Shown piece by piece: positions 24,901 to 34,374 of a DNA stretch of 64,000 bases (position 1 is the stretch's first letter; every line of letters begins with the position of its first letter). The position numbers were made by a program, and so were the translations under genes. The stretch is taken from assembly GCF_040545875.1 (NCBI RefSeq), contig NZ_JBEPMR010000002.1; one strand, 5' to 3'. Below the pieces are notes generated by a model. That model was given only the letters and a program-made list of their open reading frames with translations, was not told the DNA's origin and made no database searches. The DNA is from Faecalicatena_A orotica (lineage in GTDB: Bacteria; Bacillota; Clostridia; Lachnospirales; Lachnospiraceae).

Positions 24901-25965
24901 ATGAAAAAATTAGTAGCAGTTGCACCGAGGGAAGCAGCGTTAAAGGAATATGAAGACAGGGAAATATTAAGCAATGAAGTAAAAGTACAGGTGGAATTTG
25001 CGGCGCCAAAGCATGGCACGGAGCTTGCGGATTTCAGGGGTACCACTCCTTTTATTGATGGAAAATTTGATGAAGAATGGCGTGTGTTTGCCAAACGGGA
25101 TGAAGAGGAACCGAGGGGGATTGAATTTGGAGACCTTCCTCTTGGAAATATGTTTGTCGGAACCATTACGGAAAAAGGGGCAGACGTTACGGAATATGAG
25201 ATCGGAGACAGGGTATGTTCTTATGGACCGATTAAGGAGACACAGATTGTAAATGCAGTAGACAACTATAAATTGCGCAAAATGAGCAAAGATGCATCTG
25301 CTAAAAATGCAGTATGCTACGATCCGGCACAGTTCGCTTTAAGTGGAATCCGTGATGGAGGAGTACGCCCGGGAGACCGTGTAGTAGTCATTGGACTGGG
25401 TGCAATCGGACAGATAGCCCTCCAGTTTGCAGTAAAGATTGGTGCTGTAACAGTCATCGGAATTGACCCTATTGCAAAAAGGCGGGAAATTGCTGAGAAA
25501 CATGGTGCCCATTATACGTTGGATTCCACTGCCTGTGATGCAGGGATGGAGATTAAAAGGCTGACAGGGAAGATGGGAGCCGATGTGATCATTGAAACAA
25601 GCGGGAATGTCCATGCGCTGCAGTCTTCTTTGAAGGGGCTTGGCTATAATGGGACTATCGCATATGTTGCATTTGCAAAGCCATTTCCGGCAGGACTGTG
25701 GCTTGGACAGGAAGCCCATTTTAATTATGGGAAGATTATCTTCTCCCGTGCGTGCAGTGAGCCGAATCCGGAATATCCGAGATGGGACAGGCACCGAATT
25801 GAGGATGTGTGCTGGGAACTGCTGATGAACGGGTATCTGGACTGTGAGGATATTATTTATCCGGTGGTCCCATTCGAAGAGTGTGCGGAAGGTTTTTGTA
25901 ATTATGTAGACCAGCATCCGGAAGAGAGTATCAAATTGGGAATCGATTTCATGGGGAGGGATTAA
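24901..25965 (+). CDS. Medium-chain dehydrogenase/reductase (zinc-type alcohol dehydrogenase-like)
   Basis: NAD(P)-dependent oxidoreductase of 354 residues. N-terminal GroES-like part with HGTEL and EIGDRVCSYG, C-terminal Rossmann domain with VVIGLGAIGQIALQ near 157-170. The structural-zinc cysteine cluster of classical alcohol dehydrogenases is not seen and the usual catalytic Cys is replaced (PKHGTE), so zinc chemistry is uncertain. Lies between the transporter and a sugar isomerase; it probably oxidises or reduces a sugar or polyol arising from the imported glucoside. Confidence 0.8.
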   Translation: MKKLVAVAPREAALKEYEDREILSNEVKVQVEFAAPKHGTELADFRGTTPFIDGKFDEEWRVFAKRDEEEPRGIEFGDLPLGNMFVGTITEKGADVTEYEIGDRVCSYGPIKETQIVNAVDNYKLRKMSKDASAKNAVCYDPAQFALSGIRDGGVRPGDRVVVIGLGAIGQIALQFAVKIGAVTVIGIDPIAKRREIAEKHGAHYTLDSTACDAGMEIKRLTGKMGADVIIETSGNVHALQSSLKGLGYNGTIAYVAFAKPFPAGLWLGQEAHFNYGKIIFSRACSEPNPEYPRWDRHRIEDVCWELLMNGYLDCEDIIYPVVPFEECAEGFCNYVDQHPEESIKLGIDFMGRD

Positions 25966-25966
25966 A

Positions 25967-26758
25967 ATGCGTTTAGGAACTCAGGACAAAGACTTCTTTC
26001 CGCAGGATTTAGTGGAAAAGTTTAAATTTGTGAAAGCAATGGGATTTGAATGTTTTGAAATTGACGGAAAAGTGTTAACCGATCATGTTGATATGGTAAA
26101 AAAGGCGATTGAAGAGTCAGGACTGCCTGTATCGAGTGCGTGTGGCGGATATAGGGGATGGATTGGCGATTTTATTGAGGAGCGCAGAGAAAATGGCGTG
26201 GAAGACCTGAAGGAAATCATACGTGCGCTGAAAGAGGTAGGCGGAAAGGGTGTCGTAGTGCCTGCCGCATGGGGGATGTTTACATTCCGTCTTCCGCCTA
26301 TGACACCACCGCGAAGCCATGAAGGAGATGTGAAAGCAATTCTGGCATCTTTAAAAGAACTAGATGCTGTGGCAGAGGAAAACGGCATATATCTGTATCT
26401 GGAACCACTCAACCGCTATCAGGACCATATGCTCAATACGCTTCAGGATGCAATGGATATCATAGAGATGGGACAGTTTAAGATGGTGAAAATCACCGCC
26501 GACTTCTATCACATGGCGATAGAAGAAGACGATATCTCAGAGTCGCTGATGAAGTTCCGGGATGCAGTCGGGCATGTCCACATTGCTGAAAACCACAGGT
26601 ATCAGCCGGGTACAGGTTCCATTGACTGGAAACGCCATATACAGACATTGAAGGACATTGGATATGAAGGCGATGTTGTGAATGAAGGACGGATCCGCGG
26701 TGAGAATCCTCTGGAGGTTTATCAAAAGTCCGTTGATTTCATGAAACAGTTTTTGTAG
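25967..26758 (+). CDS. Sugar phosphate isomerase/epimerase family protein (TIM barrel)
   Basis: 263 residues of the AP-endonuclease-2/xylose-isomerase-like fold. Metal-site residues are visible at YLEPLNRYQDH, KITADFYHM, HVHIAENHRYQPG and VNEGR near the C-terminus. Starts one base after the dehydrogenase stops. In similar loci such enzymes isomerise or epimerise keto-sugars made by neighbouring oxidoreductases; the substrate here is unknown. Confidence 0.83.
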   Translation: MRLGTQDKDFFPQDLVEKFKFVKAMGFECFEIDGKVLTDHVDMVKKAIEESGLPVSSACGGYRGWIGDFIEERRENGVEDLKEIIRALKEVGGKGVVVPAAWGMFTFRLPPMTPPRSHEGDVKAILASLKELDAVAEENGIYLYLEPLNRYQDHMLNTLQDAMDIIEMGQFKMVKITADFYHMAIEEDDISESLMKFRDAVGHVHIAENHRYQPGTGSIDWKRHIQTLKDIGYEGDVVNEGRIRGENPLEVYQKSVDFMKQFL

Positions 26759-26775
26759 GGACGGCAAAAGAAAAT

Positions 26776-26832
26776 GCCCCGCAGCCCGTAACGCAGGCAG
26801 GTTAGATGCTTAGTGGCGTGCTGCGGGGCTTT
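26776..26832 (+). other. Intercistronic stem-loop
   Basis: GCCCCGCAGC and GCTGCGGGGC arms with a 34-base loop and only TTT after the stem, between the isomerase and Gfo/Idh/MocA genes. It may be a weak terminator or processing site that lowers expression of the distal genes. Confidence 0.55.
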
Positions 26833-26853
26833 GGAATATGAGGAGGTTGTAAG

Positions 26854-27894
26854 ATGAAACGATTGAGAATGGCTGTCATTGGCGCCGGACAGATAGCCAA
26901 AGTGACCCATCTTCCGAACTTTAGAGAGATGGATCAGGCAGAAGTAGTCGGTATATGCGATGTGAATCTGGATGCCGCAAAAGCACTTGCAGAGCAGTTT
27001 GGAATACAGAATTTTTATCAGGACCATAAGAAGATGCTTTCAGAATTAAAGCCGGATGCAGTTACGATATGTGTGCCAAATAAGTTCCACTGCCGGATGA
27101 CCCTGGATGCCTTGGAATGCGGCTGCCATGTACTCTGCGAAAAACCTCCGGCAATAACGGTCCGGGAGGCTTGGCAGATGGAAGAGGAAGCCCGAAAGAG
27201 GAATCTGGTCCTGTCCTATGGTTTTCATTTCCGTCACAGTGAACATGTGGCATTGATGAAGGAGAAGGTGCGTAATGGGGAATTCGGTACGATTTACCAT
27301 GCGAAAGCGCAGTGGCATAGAAGAAGGGGAATTCCCGGCTGGGGAAATTTTACGAATAAAGAAATGCAGGGCGGCGGGCCATTGATTGATATTGGTGCAC
27401 ATATGCTGGATGCGGCATTATACCTGTTGGAATACCCGGAAATCACCTATGTCTGCGCCACGTCCAGTGACAGGATCGGCAAAAGGGGCGGCTGTTCTCT
27501 GATGGGGAGCTGGAACCCGGACTGCTTTCAGGTAGAGGATGGCGTATTCGGGTTCCTTAGATTTGAGAATGGAACAAGCCTTTTGATTGAGACGTCTTTC
27601 GCCATCAACCAGAAGGAAAAAGACTTGAGGAATATTACGCTGTATGGAGAGAAACTTGGCGCAAGCCTTTTCCCTCTGGAGGTTTATGGGGAGAAGGATG
27701 GACAGCTCACAGACAGTACATACCCGTTTATGGAAATGAGGGACTGGCATATGGACAGTGACAAAAATTTTGTAAATGCCTGTCTGGGGCAGGAAGAACT
27801 TCTGGTGACAGCCGCACAGGGGACCTATGTCCAGAAAGTGATTGAGGCTCTATACAAGTCAGCAGACAGCGGAAGGCCGGTGATAATGGAATGA
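26854..27894 (+). CDS. Gfo/Idh/MocA family oxidoreductase
   Basis: 346 residues. Rossmann GAGQIAKVTHLP at 10-21, CEKPPA near 95-100 with the family lysine, and GGPLIDIGAHMLDAALY holding the His/Asp typical of the C-terminal catalytic domain. NAD(P)-dependent oxidation or reduction of a sugar or inositol-like substrate. AGGAGG upstream. Its stop overlaps the GH65 start as ATGA, so the two are coupled. Confidence 0.87.
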   Translation: MKRLRMAVIGAGQIAKVTHLPNFREMDQAEVVGICDVNLDAAKALAEQFGIQNFYQDHKKMLSELKPDAVTICVPNKFHCRMTLDALECGCHVLCEKPPAITVREAWQMEEEARKRNLVLSYGFHFRHSEHVALMKEKVRNGEFGTIYHAKAQWHRRRGIPGWGNFTNKEMQGGGPLIDIGAHMLDAALYLLEYPEITYVCATSSDRIGKRGGCSLMGSWNPDCFQVEDGVFGFLRFENGTSLLIETSFAINQKEKDLRNITLYGEKLGASLFPLEVYGEKDGQLTDSTYPFMEMRDWHMDSDKNFVNACLGQEELLVTAAQGTYVQKVIEALYKSADSGRPVIME

Positions 27895-30209
27895 TTTATT
27901 ATGATATAGAAAAAAAGGAAGATGGAATCTGGCTCGCGCAGCGGGAATATCAACCACGGTTCCACTTGAAAACAGAATCTGTGTTTGCACAGTGCAATGG
28001 CTACTTTGGTGTAAGGGGGGCAGGGGGACTCCCATCACTGAATGGGAAAAGGGGGATGTTCGTTGCTGGTTTATTTAACTGTGCCTACGAGGACGAAGTG
28101 ACTGAACTGGTCAACTGTCCTGATGTAACTGAATTCAGGCTGATACTGGATGGGGAAGAGATATGCCCTGACCGTATAATGATAAAGGGGTACGAGCGGA
28201 AATTCAATATATATACAGGAGAATTAGTGATATCAGTCAGGTTTGAATTAAAGTCAGGTACAGAAATTGAGGTCATCGAGCGGCGTTTTGCGTCTATGGA
28301 AAACAGACATCTGTTTGTACAGAGCATTAGGATCTCTGTCTGCCGCGGTGCGGGCACCAGTGGAAAGCTGATTAGCGGCATTGACGGACAGCAGACGAAC
28401 AGCGGTGTTTCACATTTCCAGAAGATTAACTGCAGGGTATATGACCGGAAAATAATGCAGATGAAAGGATATCTGACGGAGGATACATTAAGCATTCTGG
28501 CGGAGAGTTCTTGTGAAAGCGGGACCCCTGTCTTTACACTGAAAAGACGCAGTGTGGAGGCATCATACGATGTTACAGTACCGGAAGGCGGAAGCTGGGA
28601 GTTTGAAAAATATGTTTATATCCATAAGCAGGAAGATATGGCAGAGCTGGACAGACAGAAAGAGATACTAAAGGATTGTATTTCCAAGGGATATGCTTCG
28701 GTAATTTCGGCCCATAAAGAGAAGATGTCTAAGCTTTGGCAGCAGGCTGCAATCAGGATAAAAGGGGCTACTCTGGAGGAAGAGGCATCTATCGCATTTG
28801 CTCAATATCATTTGATTGGTATGATGCCCTGGGGCAGTTCTTCAAGCAGTATTGCTGCAAAAGGGCTGACGGGAGAAGGATACAAAGGACATGTTTTTTG
28901 GGATACTGAGATTTTTGTACTTCCCTTTTTCTTATATAATTTTCCAGAAGCGGCAAGACAACTTTTAGAGTTCAGGTATAAAGGACTGGATGGTGCAAGG
29001 GAGAAGGCTGCGGCTTATGGCTATGAAGGTGCCATGTACCCCTGGGAGGCGGCGGTCAGCGGAAAGGAAGAGACACCTTTGTACGCTGCACTGAATATTT
29101 ATACAGGCAAAGCCAATAAGGTTTGGTCAGGGATAAAAGAGCACCATGTGACGGCAGATATCGTCTATGCTGTCTGGCAATACTACAGCATGACCGGTGA
29201 CGACAGGTTCATGGAAAAGTTTGGGTATGAAATCATATTTGAGGCAGCGTCTTTCTGGGTATCACGAGCAGAATGGGACGAGGTTAGGAAGGCTTATGTT
29301 ATACGGGATATCATCGGACCGGATGAATATACAGAGCATATTGATAACAATGCTTATAGCAATTATATGGCGAGATACTGCGTATCGTTAGCCGCATCGC
29401 TGGCAGGAAAGGCAGAAAAAGTGACCCCTGGCCTTTACCATAGGCTCAAGGTAGGGAAAAGGAGAAAATCATGGGAGGAATTCTCAGAGAAGATTTATCT
29501 TCCGGAACCTAATGAACAGCAGATAATTCCTCAGGATGACACATTCCTTACAAAAAAATGTCTTACAGATATCGAAAAGTATAAAGAATCAGAAGTGAAA
29601 CAGGCAGTGCTGCAGGACTATTCGAGAGATGAAATTGTAGATATGCAGGTACTTAAGCAGGCTGACACGGTAATGCTTCTAAATCTGTTTCCCCAGATGT
29701 TTTCTCCGGAAGTTGTCCGGAAGAATGTATTATATTATGAGTCGAGGACCATACACGATTCATCCCTAAGCTACTGTGCCCATGCTCAGGCATGTGCGGC
29801 AATAGGGGCGATGGATCTGGCATGGAAGTTTTTTGAAAAATGTATGGTGATTGATCTGGACGGGAATCCGAATGATACGACAGACGGAATTCATGCGGCT
29901 TCCCTTGGGGGGATCTGGACCTGCATTGTATTTGGATTTGCAGGGGTAAACTATGAAGGGGAAGTTCTGCACCTTACGCCCCGGCTTCCTGAACATTGGG
30001 AGGAAATACATTTTCACATAAAAGTGAGAGGGAAGGATATTGAGTTAACTCTGAGCAATACGAAGGTCTGCTTAAAGGACACAGGGGCCGGGAGAACACC
30101 GCCGGCAAAAGAAAGCCCCCTTAAGGTAGAGGTTGGAGGAGAAGTATATGAACTGAAAGATTCCCTTCAAGTATTTATAATAGAAAGAAAAGAAGGAAAG
30201 AGTGCATGA
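27891..30209 (+). CDS. GH65 family glycoside phosphorylase
   Basis: Inverting phosphorylase giving beta-D-glucose 1-phosphate. 772 residues: N-terminal beta-sandwich, then the (alpha/alpha)6 barrel. FWDTEIFVLPFF is the substrate-site signature, E479 in IIGPDEYTEH is the general acid, and TTDGIHAASLGG near 660 is the phosphate-binding loop. Family members act on maltose, trehalose, kojibiose, nigerose or glucosylglycerol; the linkage cannot be told here. Coupled by ATGA overlaps to the upstream oxidoreductase and downstream beta-phosphoglucomutase, which consumes its product. Confidence 0.9.
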   Translation: MIYYDIEKKEDGIWLAQREYQPRFHLKTESVFAQCNGYFGVRGAGGLPSLNGKRGMFVAGLFNCAYEDEVTELVNCPDVTEFRLILDGEEICPDRIMIKGYERKFNIYTGELVISVRFELKSGTEIEVIERRFASMENRHLFVQSIRISVCRGAGTSGKLISGIDGQQTNSGVSHFQKINCRVYDRKIMQMKGYLTEDTLSILAESSCESGTPVFTLKRRSVEASYDVTVPEGGSWEFEKYVYIHKQEDMAELDRQKEILKDCISKGYASVISAHKEKMSKLWQQAAIRIKGATLEEEASIAFAQYHLIGMMPWGSSSSSIAAKGLTGEGYKGHVFWDTEIFVLPFFLYNFPEAARQLLEFRYKGLDGAREKAAAYGYEGAMYPWEAAVSGKEETPLYAALNIYTGKANKVWSGIKEHHVTADIVYAVWQYYSMTGDDRFMEKFGYEIIFEAASFWVSRAEWDEVRKAYVIRDIIGPDEYTEHIDNNAYSNYMARYCVSLAASLAGKAEKVTPGLYHRLKVGKRRKSWEEFSEKIYLPEPNEQQIIPQDDTFLTKKCLTDIEKYKESEVKQAVLQDYSRDEIVDMQVLKQADTVMLLNLFPQMFSPEVVRKNVLYYESRTIHDSSLSYCAHAQACAAIGAMDLAWKFFEKCMVIDLDGNPNDTTDGIHAASLGGIWTCIVFGFAGVNYEGEVLHLTPRLPEHWEEIHFHIKVRGKDIELTLSNTKVCLKDTGAGRTPPAKESPLKVEVGGEVYELKDSLQVFIIERKEGKSA

Positions 30210-30844
30210 AAGCAATCATTTTTGATTTAGACGGTGTTGTAGTAGATACTGCAAAATACCATTATCTGGCGTGGCGGAAGCTGGCAGAAGAACTGGGATT
30301 TGCATTTGAAGAGGAACATAATGAGAGGCTGAAGGGCGTAAGCAGGATGCGCTCGCTGGAAATTGTTCTGGAAGTCGGCGGGCTGACAGGGATGAGTGAG
30401 GTACAAAAACAGGAACTGGCGGAACGAAAAAATGGTTATTATCTGAATATGATTTCAGGTATTGACCAGTCAGAGATTCTTCCCGGTATCTCTCAATTTA
30501 TAAGCAGGCAAAAAAGGGCCGGCTATAAGATTGCGCTGGGGTCTGCAAGCAAAAGTGGGCGGATGATATTAGAAAAACTAGGACTTGCGGACCAATTTGA
30601 CGCGATTGTTGACGGGAATCTGGCAGAACGTGCAAAACCTGACCCGCAGGTATTTATAAAGGCGGCCGAACTGCTTGGTGTCCCCTGCAGCGAATGTATC
30701 GTAATAGAAGACGCGGCCGCCGGAATTGATGCGGCATTAGCAGGCGGGATGAAATGTATCGGGGTTGGCGGCAAAGCTATTTTAGGAAAAGCGGATATTG
30801 TTGTTCCTGATACGGAAGCATTGTCAGGCATAGAAATGTTATAG
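30206..30844 (+). CDS. pgmB: Beta-phosphoglucomutase
   Basis: Converts beta-glucose 1-phosphate to glucose 6-phosphate. HAD fold of 212 residues: FDLDGVVVDT nucleophile motif at 5-14, GVSRMRSLE cap motif, GSASKSG motif II, KPDPQVF motif III, and VIEDAAAGIDAA motif IV. Overlaps the GH65 gene by four bases. The pairing with GH65 is the standard route for beta-glucose 1-phosphate into glycolysis. Confidence 0.92.
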   Translation: MKAIIFDLDGVVVDTAKYHYLAWRKLAEELGFAFEEEHNERLKGVSRMRSLEIVLEVGGLTGMSEVQKQELAERKNGYYLNMISGIDQSEILPGISQFISRQKRAGYKIALGSASKSGRMILEKLGLADQFDAIVDGNLAERAKPDPQVFIKAAELLGVPCSECIVIEDAAAGIDAALAGGMKCIGVGGKAILGKADIVVPDTEALSGIEML

Positions 30845-30859
30845 CCGGGGAGATGGACA

Positions 30860-32980
30860 ATGAAAGAAAAATACATAGAACAGATTTATGCCGGCTGGCT
30901 GGCGAAGATAATCGGTATCCGTCTGGGAGCTCCCATTGAAGGCTGGACTTATGAAAAAATTAGAGAACTGTATGGAGAACCAGACGGGTATCTGATAGAT
31001 TATCAGGATTTCGCAGCAGATGATGACAGTAATGGACCACTTTTTTTCCTGAGGGCATTGGAAGACAGCCGCAGCGGATATTCCATTCAGGCACAGGATG
31101 TTGCAGAAGCATTGCTTAACTATGCCCCCTATGAACACGGATTCTTCTGGTGGGGCGGGTATGGAACGGCCACAGAACACACTGCATATCTGAACCTCAG
31201 GAATTCAATCCCTGCACCGCTTAGCGGCAGCATTGCGCAGAATGGGAGTACGATGGCAGAGCAGATCGGAGGACAGATTTTTATTGACACATGGGGGCTT
31301 GTCACTCCGGGAAATCCGGATTTGGCAGCCCAATATGCACAGAAAGCAGCCAGTGTTACTCACGGGGGAAATGGAATCTATGGAGGGATATTCATTGCTG
31401 TATGTATCAGCTATGCTTTTGTAGAAAATGAGATAGAGAAAATCATTGAGAAAGGGCTGTCTTATATCCCGGAAGACTGTGAATATGCACGGGCGGTGCG
31501 CGCAATTAAGTGGTTCTACCATGCCCATCCCGGTGACTGGAGAGCGTGTTTCCAATATGTACATGATAATTGGGGATACAGCAAATATCCCGGAAACTGC
31601 CATATCATCCCGAATGCGGCGGTGATTATTCTGGCGTTACTTTATGGAGAAGGCAATTTTTCAGATACGTTAAATATTTGCAATATGTGTGGCTGGGATA
31701 CGGATTGTAATGTAGGAAACCTTGCTACAATTATGGGAGTACGGGGCGGCCTTGCAGCAATAGACTATCAGAAATGGAGAAGGCCGATTAACGATTTTCT
31801 GGCATGTTCCAGCGTAATTGGCTCTCTGAATATTCAGGATATTCCTTATGGAGCCTTATATATAACAAAATTAGCTTATGCCGTTGCGGGAGAAGAAATG
31901 CCGGAACCGTGGAAACATATAGCAGATGGGCGTATTGACAGCTGCCACTTTGAATTTCCGGGTTCCACCCATGCAATCCGTGTACGGAAAGAAAGGCCCG
32001 GCAGCACTCACATTGAGAATACGGATGAGACAGCTTTTGATGGCTCCAGAAGCCTTAAGATAGTCGGGAACCATGCCGGAACAGGTGAACATATATATGT
32101 GTATAAGAAAACATATTATTGTCCCGATGATTTTCATGACAGCCGCTATGACCCAGGTTTTTCACCAATTGTGTATCCGGGCCAGACGATACATGGCAGT
32201 GTATTTATACCGGAATATGGATGTAACACACAAGTCTGTCTTTATGCAAAAGAACAGAATACCGGAGAGATATTGCTTGGAGAAAGTGTAAATCCGGAAA
32301 AAGGGAAGTGGATAGAGATGGGCTGGAAAATCCCGGATATGGAAGGAGGCCTGATAGCAGAAATTGGTTTTTGCTTCTGTATAAAAGAAGAAAATAGCTG
32401 GGATGGAAGCTTTGTAGGGATGATAGATGACCTCTACACGGAGGGCAGGGCAGACTATACGATTCTCTTTGAGGAAGAAGAGGAAGAAGTCTGGCCGGGG
32501 CTCCACCGCGAAGTCAGGCAGTTTACCAGACTGAAGGGAATGCTATATCTGGAAGGCGGTCAGATGCACCTGTCCTGTGCGGATTATGCGGAGGCGTACA
32601 CCGGAAGATATGACTGGAGAGACTATACGGCTGCCTTTACGTGCACTCCTCTTAATACAGGAACACATATGCAGAATGTACGGGTTCAGGGGGCAGTGCG
32701 TTCTTATGCGGCAGGGTTCCTGCCGGGCGGCAAATTTGCAATTCTGAAAAATGAGAACGGTTACCGTGTACTTACAGAAACAGAGTATCAATGGGAGCCC
32801 GGAAAAGAGTATGTGATAAGCATCAAAGTCAGCGGAAACCGGATAGAAGCTAGTGTTCAGGATGGCGTGTCGCTGACAGCGGTGGATGAAGAACATCCCT
32901 ATCTAACTGGCAGTATTGGAGTGTCCGCATCGAAAGGCGGGCATACGAAATATAGGAAGATTGAGGTCAAAACCAGCTAG
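30860..32980 (+). CDS. ADP-ribosylglycohydrolase-fold protein with extra C-terminal region
   Basis: 706 residues. The N-terminal ~345 have the ADP-ribosylglycohydrolase signatures: AGWLAKIIGIRLGAPIEG at 11-28, the metal-binding DDDS at 54-57 and CGWDTDCN near 277-284. Residues about 360-706 are beta-rich, with stretches resembling carbohydrate-binding or laminin-G/concanavalin-like domains (EVRQFTRLKGMLYLEGG, IKVSGNRIEASVQDG). No signal peptide. As last gene of a glucoside operon it more likely cleaves a glycosidic bond than ADP-ribose from a protein; this is inference. Confidence 0.82.
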   Translation: MKEKYIEQIYAGWLAKIIGIRLGAPIEGWTYEKIRELYGEPDGYLIDYQDFAADDDSNGPLFFLRALEDSRSGYSIQAQDVAEALLNYAPYEHGFFWWGGYGTATEHTAYLNLRNSIPAPLSGSIAQNGSTMAEQIGGQIFIDTWGLVTPGNPDLAAQYAQKAASVTHGGNGIYGGIFIAVCISYAFVENEIEKIIEKGLSYIPEDCEYARAVRAIKWFYHAHPGDWRACFQYVHDNWGYSKYPGNCHIIPNAAVIILALLYGEGNFSDTLNICNMCGWDTDCNVGNLATIMGVRGGLAAIDYQKWRRPINDFLACSSVIGSLNIQDIPYGALYITKLAYAVAGEEMPEPWKHIADGRIDSCHFEFPGSTHAIRVRKERPGSTHIENTDETAFDGSRSLKIVGNHAGTGEHIYVYKKTYYCPDDFHDSRYDPGFSPIVYPGQTIHGSVFIPEYGCNTQVCLYAKEQNTGEILLGESVNPEKGKWIEMGWKIPDMEGGLIAEIGFCFCIKEENSWDGSFVGMIDDLYTEGRADYTILFEEEEEEVWPGLHREVRQFTRLKGMLYLEGGQMHLSCADYAEAYTGRYDWRDYTAAFTCTPLNTGTHMQNVRVQGAVRSYAAGFLPGGKFAILKNENGYRVLTETEYQWEPGKEYVISIKVSGNRIEASVQDGVSLTAVDEEHPYLTGSIGVSASKGGHTKYRKIEVKTS

Positions 32981-33061
32981 AGTCGGAAACCTTATGGGTG
33001 CCGTATGGCAGGCGTATGATGTTGCAAAGGAAATTTGATAACAAGGAAATATTATAAAGGG

Positions 33062-33120
33062 CGATAAATGAAGCCCCGCAAAACAGATAGTCTGTGAGTT
33101 TTGCGGGGCTTTATTTATCG
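33062..33120 (+). terminator. Terminator of the glucoside operon
   Basis: Very long hairpin: CGATAAATGAAGCCCCGC... pairs with its complement ending TTTATTTATCG through about 26 bases with one mismatch. The core AAGCCCCGCAAAAC/GTTTTGCGGGGCTT is perfect. The gap 32981-33289 otherwise holds only the next promoter. Confidence 0.85.
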
Positions 33121-33210
33121 TTCTTATTATTAATCATGGTTTCGAAAGTGAATCATAATGAAAAAAAGAAAAATACTAAAGAAAGTACACTTTTTACAAA
33201 AGCAGACTCA

Positions 33211-33238
33211 TTGTATATGATTGTAATACAGGTATAAT
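33211..33238 (+). promoter_or_regulatory. Promoter of the RbsBAC-type operon
   Basis: TTGTAT at 33211-33216 and TATAAT at 33233-33238 with a 16-base spacer, about 50 bases before the GTG start of the binding protein. Confidence 0.55.
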
Positions 33239-33289
33239 AAGATTACATTCAAGCTTGAAAGAACTTAAAGATATGAGGAGGTAAGAAAG

Positions 33290-34303
33290 GTGAAAAAGAA
33301 AATTATTACGATGTTATTATCTGCAGCTCTTGTATTCTCACTCTGTGCATGCAGTACAGACAGCAAGTTGGTGGACGACAGTAAGAAAGAAGAAAAAACA
33401 GAACAGGAAACAGATCAGGGCAGTGATGAGGAAGTAAAGGTCGGAATTCTTCTGAATCAGGCGTCCACACAGGTTATCAGTGATATGGGAAACGCAATGA
33501 AAGCCAAGGCTGAGGAACTGGGAATTGATGCTACACTGATGTACTACGAGATGGATGTACAGAAGATGATCACAGGTATCGAGAATTTTATGACGAGCGG
33601 CGTAGACGTCCTGATCGTACATCCGATGAATGCCAGTGACGGGGCAGAGGAATTACAGAAGGCTTATGACGCAGGGATCAAAATCATTACATTCGATACA
33701 GAACCTAATTGTGATTTCACCAATTGCTTTGTGGCTTCCAATGAAGAACTTGGATATGAAATCGGAAAACAGGCAGCAACATGGGCAAAGGCGAACCTTG
33801 TAGAAAAAGGTGTAGATCCCGTGATTGGACTTGTGAATGAGCCATCCTCTGAATTTCTGACACAGCGTGAAAACGGAATCAAAAAGGCACTTGAGGAACT
33901 TTTGCCGGAAGGAAAAATCGTGATCACAGGAGCCGGGACAACAGCTCTTGCAGGACAGGAAGCAGGAGAGAATTTCCTTCAGGCATATCCGGACATGAAC
34001 GTAGTTGTATCTATTAATGATGATACGATGCACGGAGTTTATGAAGCATTTGCACAGGCCGGACTTGAAAAAGAAACAGACAGAGGGCTGTTCTCCTGTG
34101 ACGGAACAAAGAAATCAAAGGAATATGTTGCAGAAGGCGGCATTTTTAAATGTGTTGTCGATCTGGAATTAAATAAGGTTGGCGAGAACATGGTAGACTG
34201 CGCAAAGAAAGATGTAACGGGAGAAAGCTCAGAATATGAGAAGGTAAACTATTTCCCAATGAATCCGGTGACAATTGAGAATGCAGAGGAAGCTTTGAAA
34301 TAA
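33290..34303 (+). CDS. Sugar-binding lipoprotein (RbsB-like, type 1 periplasmic-binding fold)
   Basis: 337 residues starting at a GTG with GAGGAGG upstream. Signal peptide ending LCAC (lipobox), acidic linker, then a type 1 binding domain (VGILLNQASTQVISDMG...). The following genes encode an RbsA-type ATPase and RbsC-type permease, so this is the surface receptor of that importer. The ligand is probably a monosaccharide or polyol that is later cleaved by the aldolase of the operon. Confidence 0.9.
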   Translation: MKKKIITMLLSAALVFSLCACSTDSKLVDDSKKEEKTEQETDQGSDEEVKVGILLNQASTQVISDMGNAMKAKAEELGIDATLMYYEMDVQKMITGIENFMTSGVDVLIVHPMNASDGAEELQKAYDAGIKIITFDTEPNCDFTNCFVASNEELGYEIGKQAATWAKANLVEKGVDPVIGLVNEPSSEFLTQRENGIKKALEELLPEGKIVITGAGTTALAGQEAGENFLQAYPDMNVVVSINDDTMHGVYEAFAQAGLEKETDRGLFSCDGTKKSKEYVAEGGIFKCVVDLELNKVGENMVDCAKKDVTGESSEYEKVNYFPMNPVTIENAEEALK

Positions 34304-34318
34304 GAGGATAAGTAGGAG

Positions 34319-34346
34319 AAAGGCATTCTCGAAAAGAGGTGCCTTT
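34319..34346 (+). other. Hairpin between binding protein and ATPase genes
   Basis: AAAGGCA and TGCCTTT arms with a 14-base loop, followed by CTTA rather than a T-run. It is probably a message-stabilising stem that sets the binding protein apart from the membrane parts. Confidence 0.5.
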
Positions 34347-34374
34347 CTTAATGACAAAAAAGGCGGTCTTGTAT

